From contig JAMPIQ010000002.1 in the NCBI GenBank assembly GCA_024699855.1, positions 10,230,001 to 10,294,000 of the forward strand: a stretch of DNA of 64,000 nucleotides, in the 5' to 3' direction. The translations under genes were made by a program, and so were the position numbers. The notes beneath the pieces were generated by a model that searched no databases, was not told the DNA's origin, and saw only the letters and a program-made list of their open reading frames with translations. Within the stretch, counting starts at the first letter, position 1. Every line of letters starts with the position of its first letter. Positions 34,596 to 46,774 of the stretch are shown one piece after another. Origin of the DNA: Aphelenchoides besseyi (lineage: Eukaryota > Nematoda > Chromadorea > Rhabditida > Aphelenchoididae).

Positions 34596-37500
34596 CTAAA
34601 AAAAATCAACGTGACGTGCTTGGAACGGAAGCTTTTCGAAAAAACAAGTGGGCAAAAAAGAACGTGATTAAAAACGCGGTGTTATCGACTGATATGAAAA
34701 GACAGTCAAAAACAACGACGTGAAACTGCTTGTTTAGTTTAATAGTCGCGCACGTGTTCGCTTTTTGTTCATCGACGTTATGCGAACGTGACTTGGCTTA
34801 AGTCGAAGGACGAAAAGAGCTCGGAAGATAAAAATAACTTGAATAACGAAACCGTTCAGAGCGGCGACTTGGAGGCGGGTCACGTGAACGGAAAGTTGGC
34901 CAGCTGACAAGAAACAGACAACGAACGGACGGCCGCTCTTTTGCCGTCGCTTTTCGTTCTCTCTTGCGGATTGCACAACGTTACGCGTTTGGTCACGCAG
35001 TTTGCGCCAACTTCGAATGGCCACGCCCGAGGAACAAAAAGAAGCGTGGAATTCGGTGGTTGCGCGCACTTCATCCTTAAACGGCGTCGAAAAGTTCGGA
35101 CGGTCACATGCCGCAAGGTCCCGAGACGAACTCTTCAGACTCCGCCTGTGCTCGAGAATGGCCGGTCGAGTTCGTGCGACGGACGTTGGCGCTTTCGTCA
35201 ACGTGTCCTTTTGAAATTCGAACTGTGCACGGCGCTCTAGGAATAAAGTGGCGTCACCGTTCAGTGTGTTTATGGAAAACAATGAGGAATCTTGCAACAC
35301 TACGTAATGAATGACGAACAGAAAAGTACAAACCGCGCGAAAGAAATTTTTGAGTGTATTGTTGGTCCACTTTGATGCTCATCGCTTCGGAACGCCGCAA
35401 AGCCGCAAAAACAGCGAACAATATCGTCGGCCTCGATCGAAAAAAATAGCGGGTGACAACGAGCCGCCCCACACAACGAGACGAACCATCGGAAACAACG
35501 AGGAGAATCCGAACGCAACGATCGCAGTCTCGGACGCCACCAGATGCGCAAAGCAGAAGTGTGCAGTTGCGGATCTGTGCGCGACAACACGAAATCGCCC
35601 GGGGCGGATCCGCGGAGTCGTTTTCGTTTTCCCCGTTCCTTTTCACCAACCCGCCAGGAAGAAATTCCGTTCATCGCGGTTCCAGTCAGTTTCCGCAATT
35701 TTTTTCTTACGCGTAAAATGCTTTCGCTGTCATCGCCTTCATTGTTCGTCGAATGCGTTCATCGATCGACGTTGCCTATTCGGCCGCCTTCCAATCATCA
35801 TCGACGGAGACAACCGAGCGCTTCGAAACAAATTTTCAGATGTTCCCGCCAAATCCACAGGAAGCAAAAGACAGTCGATGGGGCGGAGACGAGAACGAAA
35901 CGCAGCGAACGCACGTTCACTTTCACAAGACACGAGTGGAAACGTGAATCAGCAGTTTTCTGGTTGTTTTTCTCGGTCGTATGTTGAAATCGTGGAACGT
36001 TCGCCGGAACTGATGAACGAAAACAAAACACTCTGAACGCCTGAGCGCACGAATGAAATTTGTGGCCTATGATTTTTGAGCCTTTGGTTACGACATCACA
36101 GAACTGTCCGGGCGAATCTGAGGACGAACATCGTGCTTGTCACGTATAACCACTCTTTCCATTGTTGCACACGACCTCGAAAGTGAGTTGCGAAACTCAT
36201 TTGAGTTTAAAGAGCACGAGGAGAAGAACGGGCAAAGACGCCACGAAATTCAGCGGGAGAATGGTGAACGCAAAAACAAAACAAAAATTGCGACAACCAC
36301 GTGAACGTCTTTTAACAGAGCGATCGACGTCGTTGGTGTTGCGGCCGTTCAAAACAAAAGCCGTGGAGTCAAAAAAAGACGGTCAATTTAACAATACGGA
36401 AACCCGATTCTCTAATTTCGCGCATCACACGGCGTCGATAACCCGAATGTCTGGCGGCTCAACGATCAACAGAAAAATGCGGAGAAACTCGGAATCTGCA
36501 AACGCCCGACGGCAAAAAACTCTCGAGTAGTTCGGTTTTTGCGCAACAAACCGAATGCGGACATTGAAAGTTGCAGGAACGTTTTCGCGTTCGTGGTGAA
36601 AAGGTCGATTTCCGCATAGCAAATTCACCAACTGCACGTGCTCACAAATGAACCGGGAGACGTGCGTGCTATCTCGACGAAAAACAAACGTTGACACGCC
36701 AAACGAATTTCGCGTTCGCCGTTCCACATTCTGCCGTGCGTTTGTTTTCCCGCCGATTTTCGCATTTTTGGCTGCTTTCCAACTCGGTCGCAAAAAATGG
36801 GGTGTGTTCAACTGCGGAATGCTTTTTGTTGGTCGGCGAACGACGTGGAGAGAACGGCCGCGAACGTTGAAGTGGGGCGGACGCACGAAATCGATGGTTC
36901 GACTTCCTCTTTTGTGTTCCCAATCGTCCAAATAGTTGGCAGTGCGGGGGCTTATCGTTCGAATTGATGAGGAATCTTCCTACCTACCTGACATCGAGCA
37001 CCACTTATAGCAATCAGATTTTGCCGAAAATTGGGCTGCATAGTCCCGGGAATTTAGAAAGCAAAGGAATTCGTAAACGACTAAACTCGGACACTGCTTA
37101 CGCAACGAATGTTGAGCATGGAAACGGCCTCCGAACAGTCGGCCACCAACGTCCACTCTCTTGCAACGCGGTCCGCTTTTTCATCGGACATGCAATGCAC
37201 GGGTTTTTTCTCAATATGTGCCCGCGGCGAAGTGAGTGTCCGTTGAGTCGAAACGACGGCGCGTGTTTGGTCCCTCGTTCGCGCCAACTCGATGGTCAAA
37301 GGCGGACGACGTGTTGCGTGTTCGGCCTGCGTGCTTTTAGTGGTCTTTGCGACCGCTGGCATTCAGCCAACGCCCGTTTGTTTGTCTTCGCAGCTGTCCG
37401 ACTGCCCAAACGCACGGCCGAGCGAGGAAACGCCGTTTTCGTTCGTTTCATCCGTTTTTTCATCTCTACAGAAGTGGTGGAGTTCGATGTGGAGGTCCAT

Positions 37501-40500
37501 GCGGAGAATGAACTGAGAATATCTGTTGGGTTATCTCAACATATTTTTCGTCAACTCATCAGTTGCAGACACAAATCGAGGTGGCAAAATCCCGAATGCT
37601 AATCGTCTTTTCACACGACCGAATGCGGACTTTTGGCCATTCGCGTCGGCATTAACACTCGCTTATGTTCCCACAGGCGCGTTGTCGACCGTTAAAAAGT
37701 GGACACATTCTGGCACACGCGGTGGTTTTTGTCCGGACGCGGTCATTCGTTTCCGTTGCGTAAGTTTGGTTGACCCTTTGGGCCGAAAAAGCGAGCGGCG
37801 TCTCGCGAAAAATGACCGACTGCCATGAAAAATGTCCGCAGGCAGAACAGCCAGCGGGACGAGCGGCTGACCGACCGGACACTTCAAAATCGTCCGTGCG
37901 GCGACGGGAACAAAATTGAAGTCACGTGAACCGCGATTTCTCGAAACTGACAACCACTGATTAACAAACCTTATGAAATACGATCATCAAGTACAATGCC
38001 TATGGAGTACAAATGTCCATCGAGTGTAAATAAGTCGTTTGGCGATCACAATCGTTCGGTCACACTTCCGATGATCGAAAATGCAATGGGACGGCAGTTG
38101 AAAGAGCGGAGTTCAAAATCCGCGTTTTCATCTACGCGTTTTACAGCTTTCTCTTCAACGTCCTCCATTTTGCATCGTAAATTTAAATTTTGCGTCGACG
38201 CAATCGTGCGTGCGACACAAAAATTGCACGACGGCTGCGCACTGGAAGTTTTCACGTTTTTCGTTCACGCCGCGCAACTTTCGCCGAAAAATTTGCATTT
38301 CACTTTCCCGTTCGAAGGACACGCGTTTCTATCGACGTTTTTAATGCACAAACTCACCTTCAAATACGTGATAATATCCTGGAAAGCCAGATCGGATGCT
38401 GTTGTCGCACGAGTATCGTGCGACTGCGTGGAGTTGCGTTCCGCCGTTGTGGACCCAATGATGGAGCCGTTTGAAGCCAAGAAGTTCGTCGCTTTTTGAT
38501 TTGACGGAGTCTACAAGTCCGTCAAATCAATTGATTCGCAATGAACGTCGACGGCTGACCGCTTGTGCCACAGCAAAAGCCTGAATTCACGAACTTATAG
38601 CCGAGATCGATTACACGCCAATCAACGGTTCGTATGTAAATTTGAAAAGGTGGTCAATCAGATTATGAATCAAACAGTTCGATTACGAAAATTGATCTGC
38701 GACAACAACGTTTATGATTAGAAAGTACGTACGGTTAGTGGTGTAATGCAAATGCATTAGCGCGCCGCCGTCGTCATCGACAGATTCAAGGATCGGGCCT
38801 AAGGCACAAGTGATGAGTAATCTTGTCCACAAACAGAAGCATCCCATTTGTTCGACGACCACTTTCTGTCCGAGAAGTGAACGTCCGTGTGTTCTCAGGC
38901 GCAAAATTTTGTACGCAGCAAGACAATCACTCGTCCAACGACTTTACAAACCGCCGCGAGCAAACGGTCATACGAAATGGTTGGCCAGAACGGTTGGGAT
39001 GATTGGACGCGGAAAAAAAACAAGCAGATGTGAACGGAGCAATGAATAAAAATATGGAGCACAACTTTACACAGCCGACGACCAACGGCCATTCCCTCCA
39101 CTGGTTTATGATGTTGTACGGGGCTTCAGCAACGAGCACGCCTCGAGCAAGAACTCGCCGTCCCGAATGCAAACGTACACGACCGTTGCTAACAAAAACC
39201 GCACGCGCTTTTGGTCCCGGATTGCCAAGACGAACAACGAGCGTCCCGAACAAAAAATTAAACTCGGTTTCGGCCTTTCACTCCCGCCTTCAAATGGCGT
39301 CCGAAACTTTCGGAAGACGCCTTTTTTCGAAGCCTTTTTCGCCCCCTAAGGCCTTCGGTCATTCCCGAGCTGCTACGAGATGTCGGACGGTTGCGTAAAA
39401 CGAATGTCCGCTGTGAATGGACACACCGCTGGCTAACGGCGCAAAACCAGAAAAACGTCGCATTCGACCTTCTGCGCTGGCCCCCCTCTCGCAATCACCG
39501 TTGTAGGGTGGACGGACGAGCCGGAATGGAGCGAATTTTTCAATTTTTTGTTCCCTTTGAAAATGGACGGCCTTTTTCGCTTTCGTTCACCCCGTCTCTC
39601 CGCCTTCCGTTGCACAGCGCCGCAGGAATCTCACGGAAATGTTTGGTCGGTTCGGCTTTTCACTGCATGAGAATGACCTTCGGATTGCGCCATCAGTTTC
39701 GACTCCGCCCACCCGCCAACTGCCAGCGGCCGTTTGCATTCGAGACTTTCGCCGTTTTTGAGGTTGCGAGTGGACACGTCTTTTGTCGTTTGTTGAACGA
39801 GTCTCAAGGCTTTTTCTTCGCTTGAATCACCGGGCGAGACGTGGACGGAGGAGCGTCGACAGAGTTCGAAATTCGCGGTCACTCACCGAAAAACCAGCCA
39901 CAGGCAGCGATACGAGAAGGACGAAAACGCAAAGGACACGCCGGTCATTCGGACGGCGGGGTCGCATGAAAAAGCGGGTGTTACGTGAAGGCGCTCGGTT
40001 CGACATTCCGATTTTAAGTGGAGACCTTTCGAAACTCCCGACGTACACACGCGATCTCCAACTCGGAACTCAAACAAAATTGCAGAAGGTGCGACGGCGT
40101 CGAGTTCGAATTCGGGTCCTCGCTTTTACTTTTCAATGACCGCCGGCAGATGCGCTCAGCAAACTTTCACGCAAATTCTGACCGCACTTCAATCTCCATG
40201 ATTGCGTTGATCAAATAGAAAAATGCACTAAAATCTTTGTTTTACAAACTTCTTTCTATGTGGCCATCGATGGTTGGTTTCCAGTGGATTTTGATCGCTT
40301 CTCGATCGAACTTCGATTGACGGAAAGCGCTTAAATTCGTGAGATTTTTGCTTGGAAACTGGTTCCAAAATGTTTAAACGCAACTGTAGACGAATCGAGC
40401 GACTAACCTTGACGCCCATCGAATCACGACGATTTCACGAATCTGCAGACTTCAACGATCAACTGATTACCGTTGTTGCGGACGGTCATCAAATGAGCGA

Positions 40501-40555
40501 AGAACTTTCTCTTTCGTTTTCGGCTTATTCGATCGAAATTGTCTTGAGTTCTTTA
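34596..40555. other. GC-richer 6-kb region without a supported gene
   Basis: Less AT-rich than its surroundings, so open frames are long and abundant on both strands at once. None shows a domain, a biased composition or a chain of splice-compatible exons. It probably holds promoter and first-intron DNA of the LIN-14-like gene (-) and lies downstream of the ZP gene. A perfect hairpin lies at 38496-38530. Confidence 0.45.
38496..38530. repeat. Perfect 13-bp stem hairpin
   Basis: TTGATTTGACGGA (38496-38508) and TCCGTCAAATCAA (38518-38530) are exact reverse complements around a 9-nt loop. It could be a small structured RNA, a footprint of a mobile element or a cruciform. No flanking gene explains it. 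Confidence 0.7.
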
Positions 40556-42618
40556 TTAAAAGGCATTTTTACGCCAATAATCGTTTGTTTCCGTATTATA
40601 TGGTGGCTGTTCGCTTGTGATTAATGTGCCGAGATGTCGACTGGAAGCCATCTGACGTGTGAATCCGATATGTGATGTTCTCGAATCGTACTCCTTCATC
40701 ATATGCCGATATATTCTTCTTGCCAACAAAACGATCCAAATGAGAACGGAGAAAATACTCCAAATCAGCAGAAAATTGTTGAGCAAACGAAACGAACACC
40801 AACTCAGTTTCTAAAAAGCTTCAAATTCTTGATGTGCAAGTTGAACATACGTTTCTTAATGGTACTGTAACATTGAATTTCGACGTGTTGGTGCATGCAA
40901 CTATTCGTAGACTTTCATCAGTTCGATTCAACAACAAATCGTCGAGACGCCATTCGTGGTTGAATTTTCCAACACGAAGCCACTCATCGTTTCCTAAAAT
41001 CGAAGGAAAACTCATCACAGAGAATAAAGATTACCGGTAACATCGAAAATTCCATTGTTGTACAAACGGAAAACTTGCTCGCCGGAATCACTTTGATGCT
41101 CAGTTGGAAGTTGATCGTTTGATTTAGCTGAACTCTTTTCAACGGTTGGAGCCGTTTTTGTGAAACTCGGTACTTCTTGACTCGTAAGCAATTCGGCACG
41201 TGCATCAGTGGCCAAATTCAATCCGTGATCCGTTTTCTCTTTGCTCTCATACAAATCGTCTAATGATAACAAACTGCCATCGTTTGCTGCCCAATTTGCT
41301 TCTGGACCACCGAACACTTCTTCCGCTAAAGCAATGAGATGTGATCACTCAGAAACACAGAAATCAACCTTGCAGACTTTCCTTTATATCAATCCAATCG
41401 GTAAGTGTTGTCACAATTGTTGGAATCGCTTAATAGAAGAGTTTCAACTCGTTCTCAACCGATGCTCTAAACGAACCCGACTACTTACTTTTTTCGTTGT
41501 CCGATAAACCATTTGAATTGGTTGATGTCTCTACGGTTCCATTGTTGGGAAAAACAATAAGCAAACGGCGATTTTGGTGCTGTGGAATCATTTCAACTTG
41601 ACAGCGAAAACGAATTTCCGTTTCGCCCGGAAACTTGAAAATCTGACTGATGGCTGTGAACTTCTTGATCCCGTTTGCTTCGGCACCGTGCAAATTTGAA
41701 ATAAGTGATTCATCGATTATTCGTCTAAAAACCCCTTTTACCACAAGATATTGATAAACTGACCCGTGTTCGACGAGTTGAACCATAGATTTTGTTTTGG
41801 ACATTATTACACAATCCTGAAGAGTCATAACGTAGTTTCGATGACCTGAAATGTTTTTCATTAACGAATGTAAACTCTGTTTACCCAGTAGTTCTACACA
41901 AGTCCACTCGTGGAAGATCACACCTCCTACTCTGTAAGGAAAATTCGGGGTTTGAAGTTTATGTCGACAAATTGTGTTCGTGTTTCTAAACAGAATTTTA
42001 ACATCTGAAATGCTTTTTAACATACCGATCTATTGCATCGTCTAGTACTTCGGTTTTGGTTAAACCAGAACACGACGAACGGAAAACTTTGCTCATTCCG
42101 GTGATCAAAGTCTAAAAGAGAATGCAAATTGACGTCATTTGTCTATTACCTTGTGAAAATTAACTCGCACGTAAATCCAAACGGCAACTTGTTCCTGAAG
42201 TACAAGAGTTAAAAGCAGAAGTTTTACGATCACCGGATTCTCGATCATTTCCTCAATGATCGCACACGCTAAGATCGGAAATCGAACGTTCAGCGCCAAT
42301 GTGTCGGTGCCGAAAATTTCGGCAGTACAACGCTCATCGTGTTCTCGTCCCTCCACGTAAATTCGTCCATGAAACGGCTTGGTCATTTGGAAACTTAGCT
42401 CCATGTGTTGCGTTGTGCACTGAACTGTGGGATCATCTGTGGCTGCAATTCGATTAATAACGAGATGTTCAAGCTCATCGATGCTCACACAAAACTTCGT
42501 TGCCAATACTGGATTTGTGGTTGGGCGATAGGTATTGATGATCACGAAAAGAATCGTCGATCAATTGAGCCAAAATCGTTCCTAGAAATGCCACGAGCCC
42601 AACAGTAGACCAGTACAT
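40556..42618 (-). CDS. ZP-domain transmembrane protein (cuticlin-like)
   Basis: Secreted or apical matrix protein anchored by one C-terminal membrane span. MYWSTVGLVAFLGTILAQ is a signal peptide. The ZP domain reads VQCTTQHMELSFQMTKPFHG, RIYVEGREHDERCTAEIF, NPEQVAVWIYVRVNFHK, then VGGVIFHEWTC, HRNYVMTLQDCVIM and IFKFPGETEIRFRCQVEMI, the usual order in nematode cuticlin/ZP proteins. A low-complexity linker (STNSNGLSDNEK ... SDSGEQVF) follows. The last exon has LLIWSIFSVLIWIVLLA and a cytoplasmic tail ending NDYWRKNAF. The signal peptide and ZP frames differ. They join only if a 37-nt GT...CCAG intron at about 42505-42541 is removed, giving DDSF|LLATKFCVSIDE; otherwise the start lies elsewhere. 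A furin-type site was not clear. Confidence 0.82.
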
Positions 42619-45600
42619 TTCACTGAAATTCGTTCGTTTAAAATCATGAAAGGTTGAAAAAGACGGAAACAAATTCGACTAAAACATTCGCAGAAAGCTA
42701 ATTGAAATCGTGTTGATCGATGTAACTTCCATCGTTTCATGTAACTGCCGGATGAACATTTATCCGCGAACGGAGAGTTGTAGTGGTGAGTTAATCGACA
42801 AACGGCGATTATAATTATCGTCTTCATTATGTAGCTCGCAGTATTCCGAACATCCACCACTTCAACGAACTTGTATCGATCGCTAGTAGGTATGTGTAAA
42901 ATTCGACCAGTTTGTTGAAGAAAAATTTCGATGTTTGCAAATCGACAACACTGTTGGGTCGAATAACTTGGAAACGCACAGTCAGAAGTCAACCGGAATC
43001 GCTGGAAAGACATTTCAGTTTTTGTGTAACGATGTAACCTTCAATTATGCTCTGTGGGCTTGAGCCCAGTTATTGCTGCTAATTAAATCGTTGGGTTTAT
43101 CGTTATCAAGATCAAAGGCATTCGGCAATTAGCTGTCATTTGCCGTCTGAGTGAACAGTATCAACACGGGTTTCTGACTTGTTTTGACCACCAGTCGCGC
43201 TTCTTTGATGATGCCGATTGTGTTTGTACAAAATCTTATCACACGTTAATTTCGTCCAATTTGTTAGCTGCGGAAAAATGACTCACAAAAGAAAGTTCGA
43301 ACGTTTCTAATCAGCTTCATTCCAAAGTTTCCGCTTGTTCAGAAACCGCATCGACCAGTCACTTGTAACCAATAACGAAATTCAAATCACTTTTTTTACT
43401 CTGTTCTTTCGAGTTGTACGATTTCTGAGCCTCAGGCCGAAGGCGCCGGATGACACGCTGATCAGCATAAGATGCGGCGGTTTGGCTCTTTGACTCGACG
43501 AGCATAGTTGTCATCCTCGTGTAACGTTTTTTAATTTTCCGTTTTGGTATGAGGATTCATCCACAAAGTCCAAGTCGCGCTATCGAACACGAAACGCGGT
43601 CCCGCACGTTCCGATCAACGGGACACACGTCCACGGTTTATTTGTCGACAATAAAAAGATTGTGCAAATGAGACCGATGAGCTGTCTCTTCGCATGTCTT
43701 CTTGTTGTCCTTCATTCTCGCGCATATTTGCCAACGAAACATATTCAAATTGTCACCTTCGATCAAATTAAACGTTCCAGTTTATTGCAAATCAAAAGTC
43801 TTTAGGATTCTCCTGCTTCCGAAGCTAATTAGATTCTCTTATTCATGTATCGTAGTATCCAATCCTGTTGTTCAAGCTTTTGGTTGTTTTAGTCGGCCTA
43901 TTCGCCAAATCGATTCTGCGATTGATTGATCTTCTGGTCACATCGCAAAGTTTTTTGTTTACGGGAACAGTTGAAATGTGGTTTGGATTTCTTTCTTACG
44001 AAGGTCGTTAAATGGTTGAAATGAGCGGATTGAGAAGCGAAAACGGTGTTGTCCGAGATTGGCGTTCAGGCCGCTCATTAGGTGCCATTCGATCGGAAGT
44101 CACAATGCATTTAACGTGCTCTAACTGAAACAAAATCCCTACAAGATCTCAAGTTGTTTAACGACTGTTACTCTGCTCTTGCATCCGATTTTATAACTTT
44201 GCGCGGGATTTGTGCGCTCCGAGTTAGCGCAAAAATGAATTGCCGTGACAGACGAAGTAAAATGGAGTTCGATTTCTGATTTATTGTCCGATTGAATTAA
44301 GACATTTGGTTTTTTGAACTTGAAAGCTTTTTCCGTGTAATCTCGATGCTCGACCAAATTTTAGTGTTTTCATCGAACGGTTACTCGAGAAACGAAAACT
44401 TTTGCGAATTCGATTTGTACGAAAAAGCTTACGGTGTTCGGCTGGTGGTGAATAGGCGGCCGAGCCGCCGACTAGCTACTTGAAAGGCCAAAATGATTGA
44501 TGAGTGTTTGGCAATTCGAAGGTGTCGATTACGGCGATTGGCGGTATTTTAGTTGGATTAGAGCTCGTAATCAGGTTGACCTGGGCCTTTTCGCGCGTCC
44601 TCGACCGTTTAACTTTTCGGCTTACGATTAGGTAGGCGATAAGTTTGTATACAAAAGAAAACAGCGCCTGTTTGTATGCGGATATCGGAAGATCATGAGT
44701 AGCCGAAAGCGTTACGTCGCAGTTCGGCGGCAAGTTTCAGTTGTTTTACAGTACCTGAGATCAATGCGATTGAGAAAACGATCGTTCAAACGAAGGTGCT
44801 AATGTTTGCTTTTTGATAGGCAAAATAGGAGTTGATACTCGGTCGCTCGCTCGGGTTTGTTGTGATATCGTTGAGAGTTCTGACCGAATTAACCTTTCCA
44901 CTTTTTTTCAATTGGATTATCTGCGAAAGAGCAAACACAAAGCGGTTGACATTGAACTGAAGAAGAAAAAACGATTGCTATCGAGCGCGTAGTCAGAGAG
45001 AATCCGAAGTGTTGGAGTGTTTATCAACAAAAACTGAAAATTTGTCTAATGTCGCATGCCACTAATTCATAGCTTTCAATCACTCCTTTCAAACTCACCG
45101 ACAATCGGCCTATGGCTTAATGGAACTTTCGCTACTGATATCGTTTTACGACTCTCGATAAGCCCAATTCTTCGCACTCTACGTGAAATTGACATTCGTT
45201 TACAATTGTGAGTGTCGCATGAGACTTCGCCGTCCACAATCCATTCGTTTTGGAGGCTCGTGAACTTGAGTTAGTGATGGGTGCAGCCTGATTGATTGGT
45301 ATAACGTTGATTTAATGATAAGTTTTAGAATCTTAATTAACGTTATAAACTGCAAATCAAAATATAAGTACAAGATGGTCTTAACAGAAAATGAGAATCA
45401 AGAGGATATCAGAAAATTCGTTACGCAAAATGACAGCAACTGGTGATTTAGATTGTGTCGAGAAAACCTTTGAATGAATTGCTTCTCGAGAGTACGCCCA
45501 GTTGCAGCGCGTTAATTGGTCGCGTACGGTAGGAAAACAAATGAATAGTGATCGTTTGTCGTGCGAGAAGACAGAGTGTCGACTGGTGCGTGTGTGTGTG

Positions 45601-46774
45601 CATTTTCGAGAACACACCGCCAAAATAAAGCTTTAGCGACCATGTTCTACGATCAAACTCCGCCCACATCGACTGACTTCAATACTGGGTGTTTCGTCTG
45701 CTGTGCTGCTCAACATTGCCACGAAACCAATTTTCCGTAGATTTTCATCATCCAACGCACCGTGGTTGTCATTTCGTTCACGTGGTCCCTTTTCCTCTAA
45801 CTATCTGTCAGTAAGGAATTCATCGACGATCTCGATAGTCGACAGGCCGCACCTCAAGATTCTGTGGGCGCGGTTCTTCGCTTCTCGTAGTAAATCAGAT
45901 GCACACACTTGAAACCCCCACCTTTTTTCGCTATCAACCAATCGCATGCGACCTTGTGGGTAAGACGTTGAAGACTTCTTCTTGCGATTTCATGCTCTCG
46001 CTTTGCCTTCTAAAGCGATAGTAAAATCGTTGCAATTTGTGACGCATCCGCGTTTGTTCTTTACCGGCTCATCGCCAGTAAATTCGCGTTTACACGTCTC
46101 GAAGGCTTGTGACGGACATCTACCAACCACTGATCCATTTGTTTTATTTGCTACTTTGCGTTGCAATTAAAGTCGGTTATCAATGATCGGCCCGCTCGTA
46201 ATCGTTCAGTTCACGAACTCGTCAAACTGTCGAGCTAATAACCGCAACATAAATTTAAAACTCTAATTTATGACTTCAACGGTATTCTAGCACTACGACT
46301 TAATTTGCGGAGCCATTTCGGCGCTGCAAACTTCCTGACATCCACAAACTTTGCAACAAATACGACATTTTGATTTATGACTGTACGCAGAAATCAATTA
46401 AAATTTAATTGCTAATTGACGCATTTTACACACTTAGCTTTTCACTGACTGGAGATCCCCCGCTCCCGGCTTCCCAAGCTATTTGCCTCCGCGTTGTAAG
46501 GCCAACTATCGATTTGGGTTTCTTGACTTACATTCTCTCAGGTGCCTTTCTTCTCGATTTTACGAGTTTCCGCTGTCTATCCGTGCGCCAATCTCGATTG
46601 GACGTTCTGCTTCCTGTCGAGTGTTGTCCCTGCACCTGCTTGCGCAAATTCGAGATTACAATTGTTCGTGGTCTAATTGTCGCTTTTATTTTATCATCTT
46701 TGATTGTTTCTAGACAAGCCGTTTATTTCAATTGGATCAGAAGCCAACTTCACTAACAGCACGGGTTGAATGTT
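42619..46774. other. 4-kb intergenic region between ZP gene and Hox gene
   Basis: Divergent upstream regions of the ZP gene (-) and the Hox gene (+). Scattered open frames carry no motif. A splice-acceptor-like TGTTTCTAG at 46704-46712 lies about 60 nt before the Hox start, so a 5' non-coding exon or a trans-splice site is likely there. A short (GT)n run occurs near 45590. Confidence 0.4.

Noticed and set aside
35254..36036. Frames of 130 to 240 codons in the GC-richer region
   Set aside because: Frames are open on both strands at once and rich in Arg/Ser with no structure, as expected from base composition alone.
44455..44469. GGCGGC/GCCGCC short inverted repeat
   Set aside because: A 6-bp stem with a 3-nt loop is too common to be meaningful.
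45588..45602. Short GT-dinucleotide run
   Set aside because: Too short to count as a microsatellite of interest.
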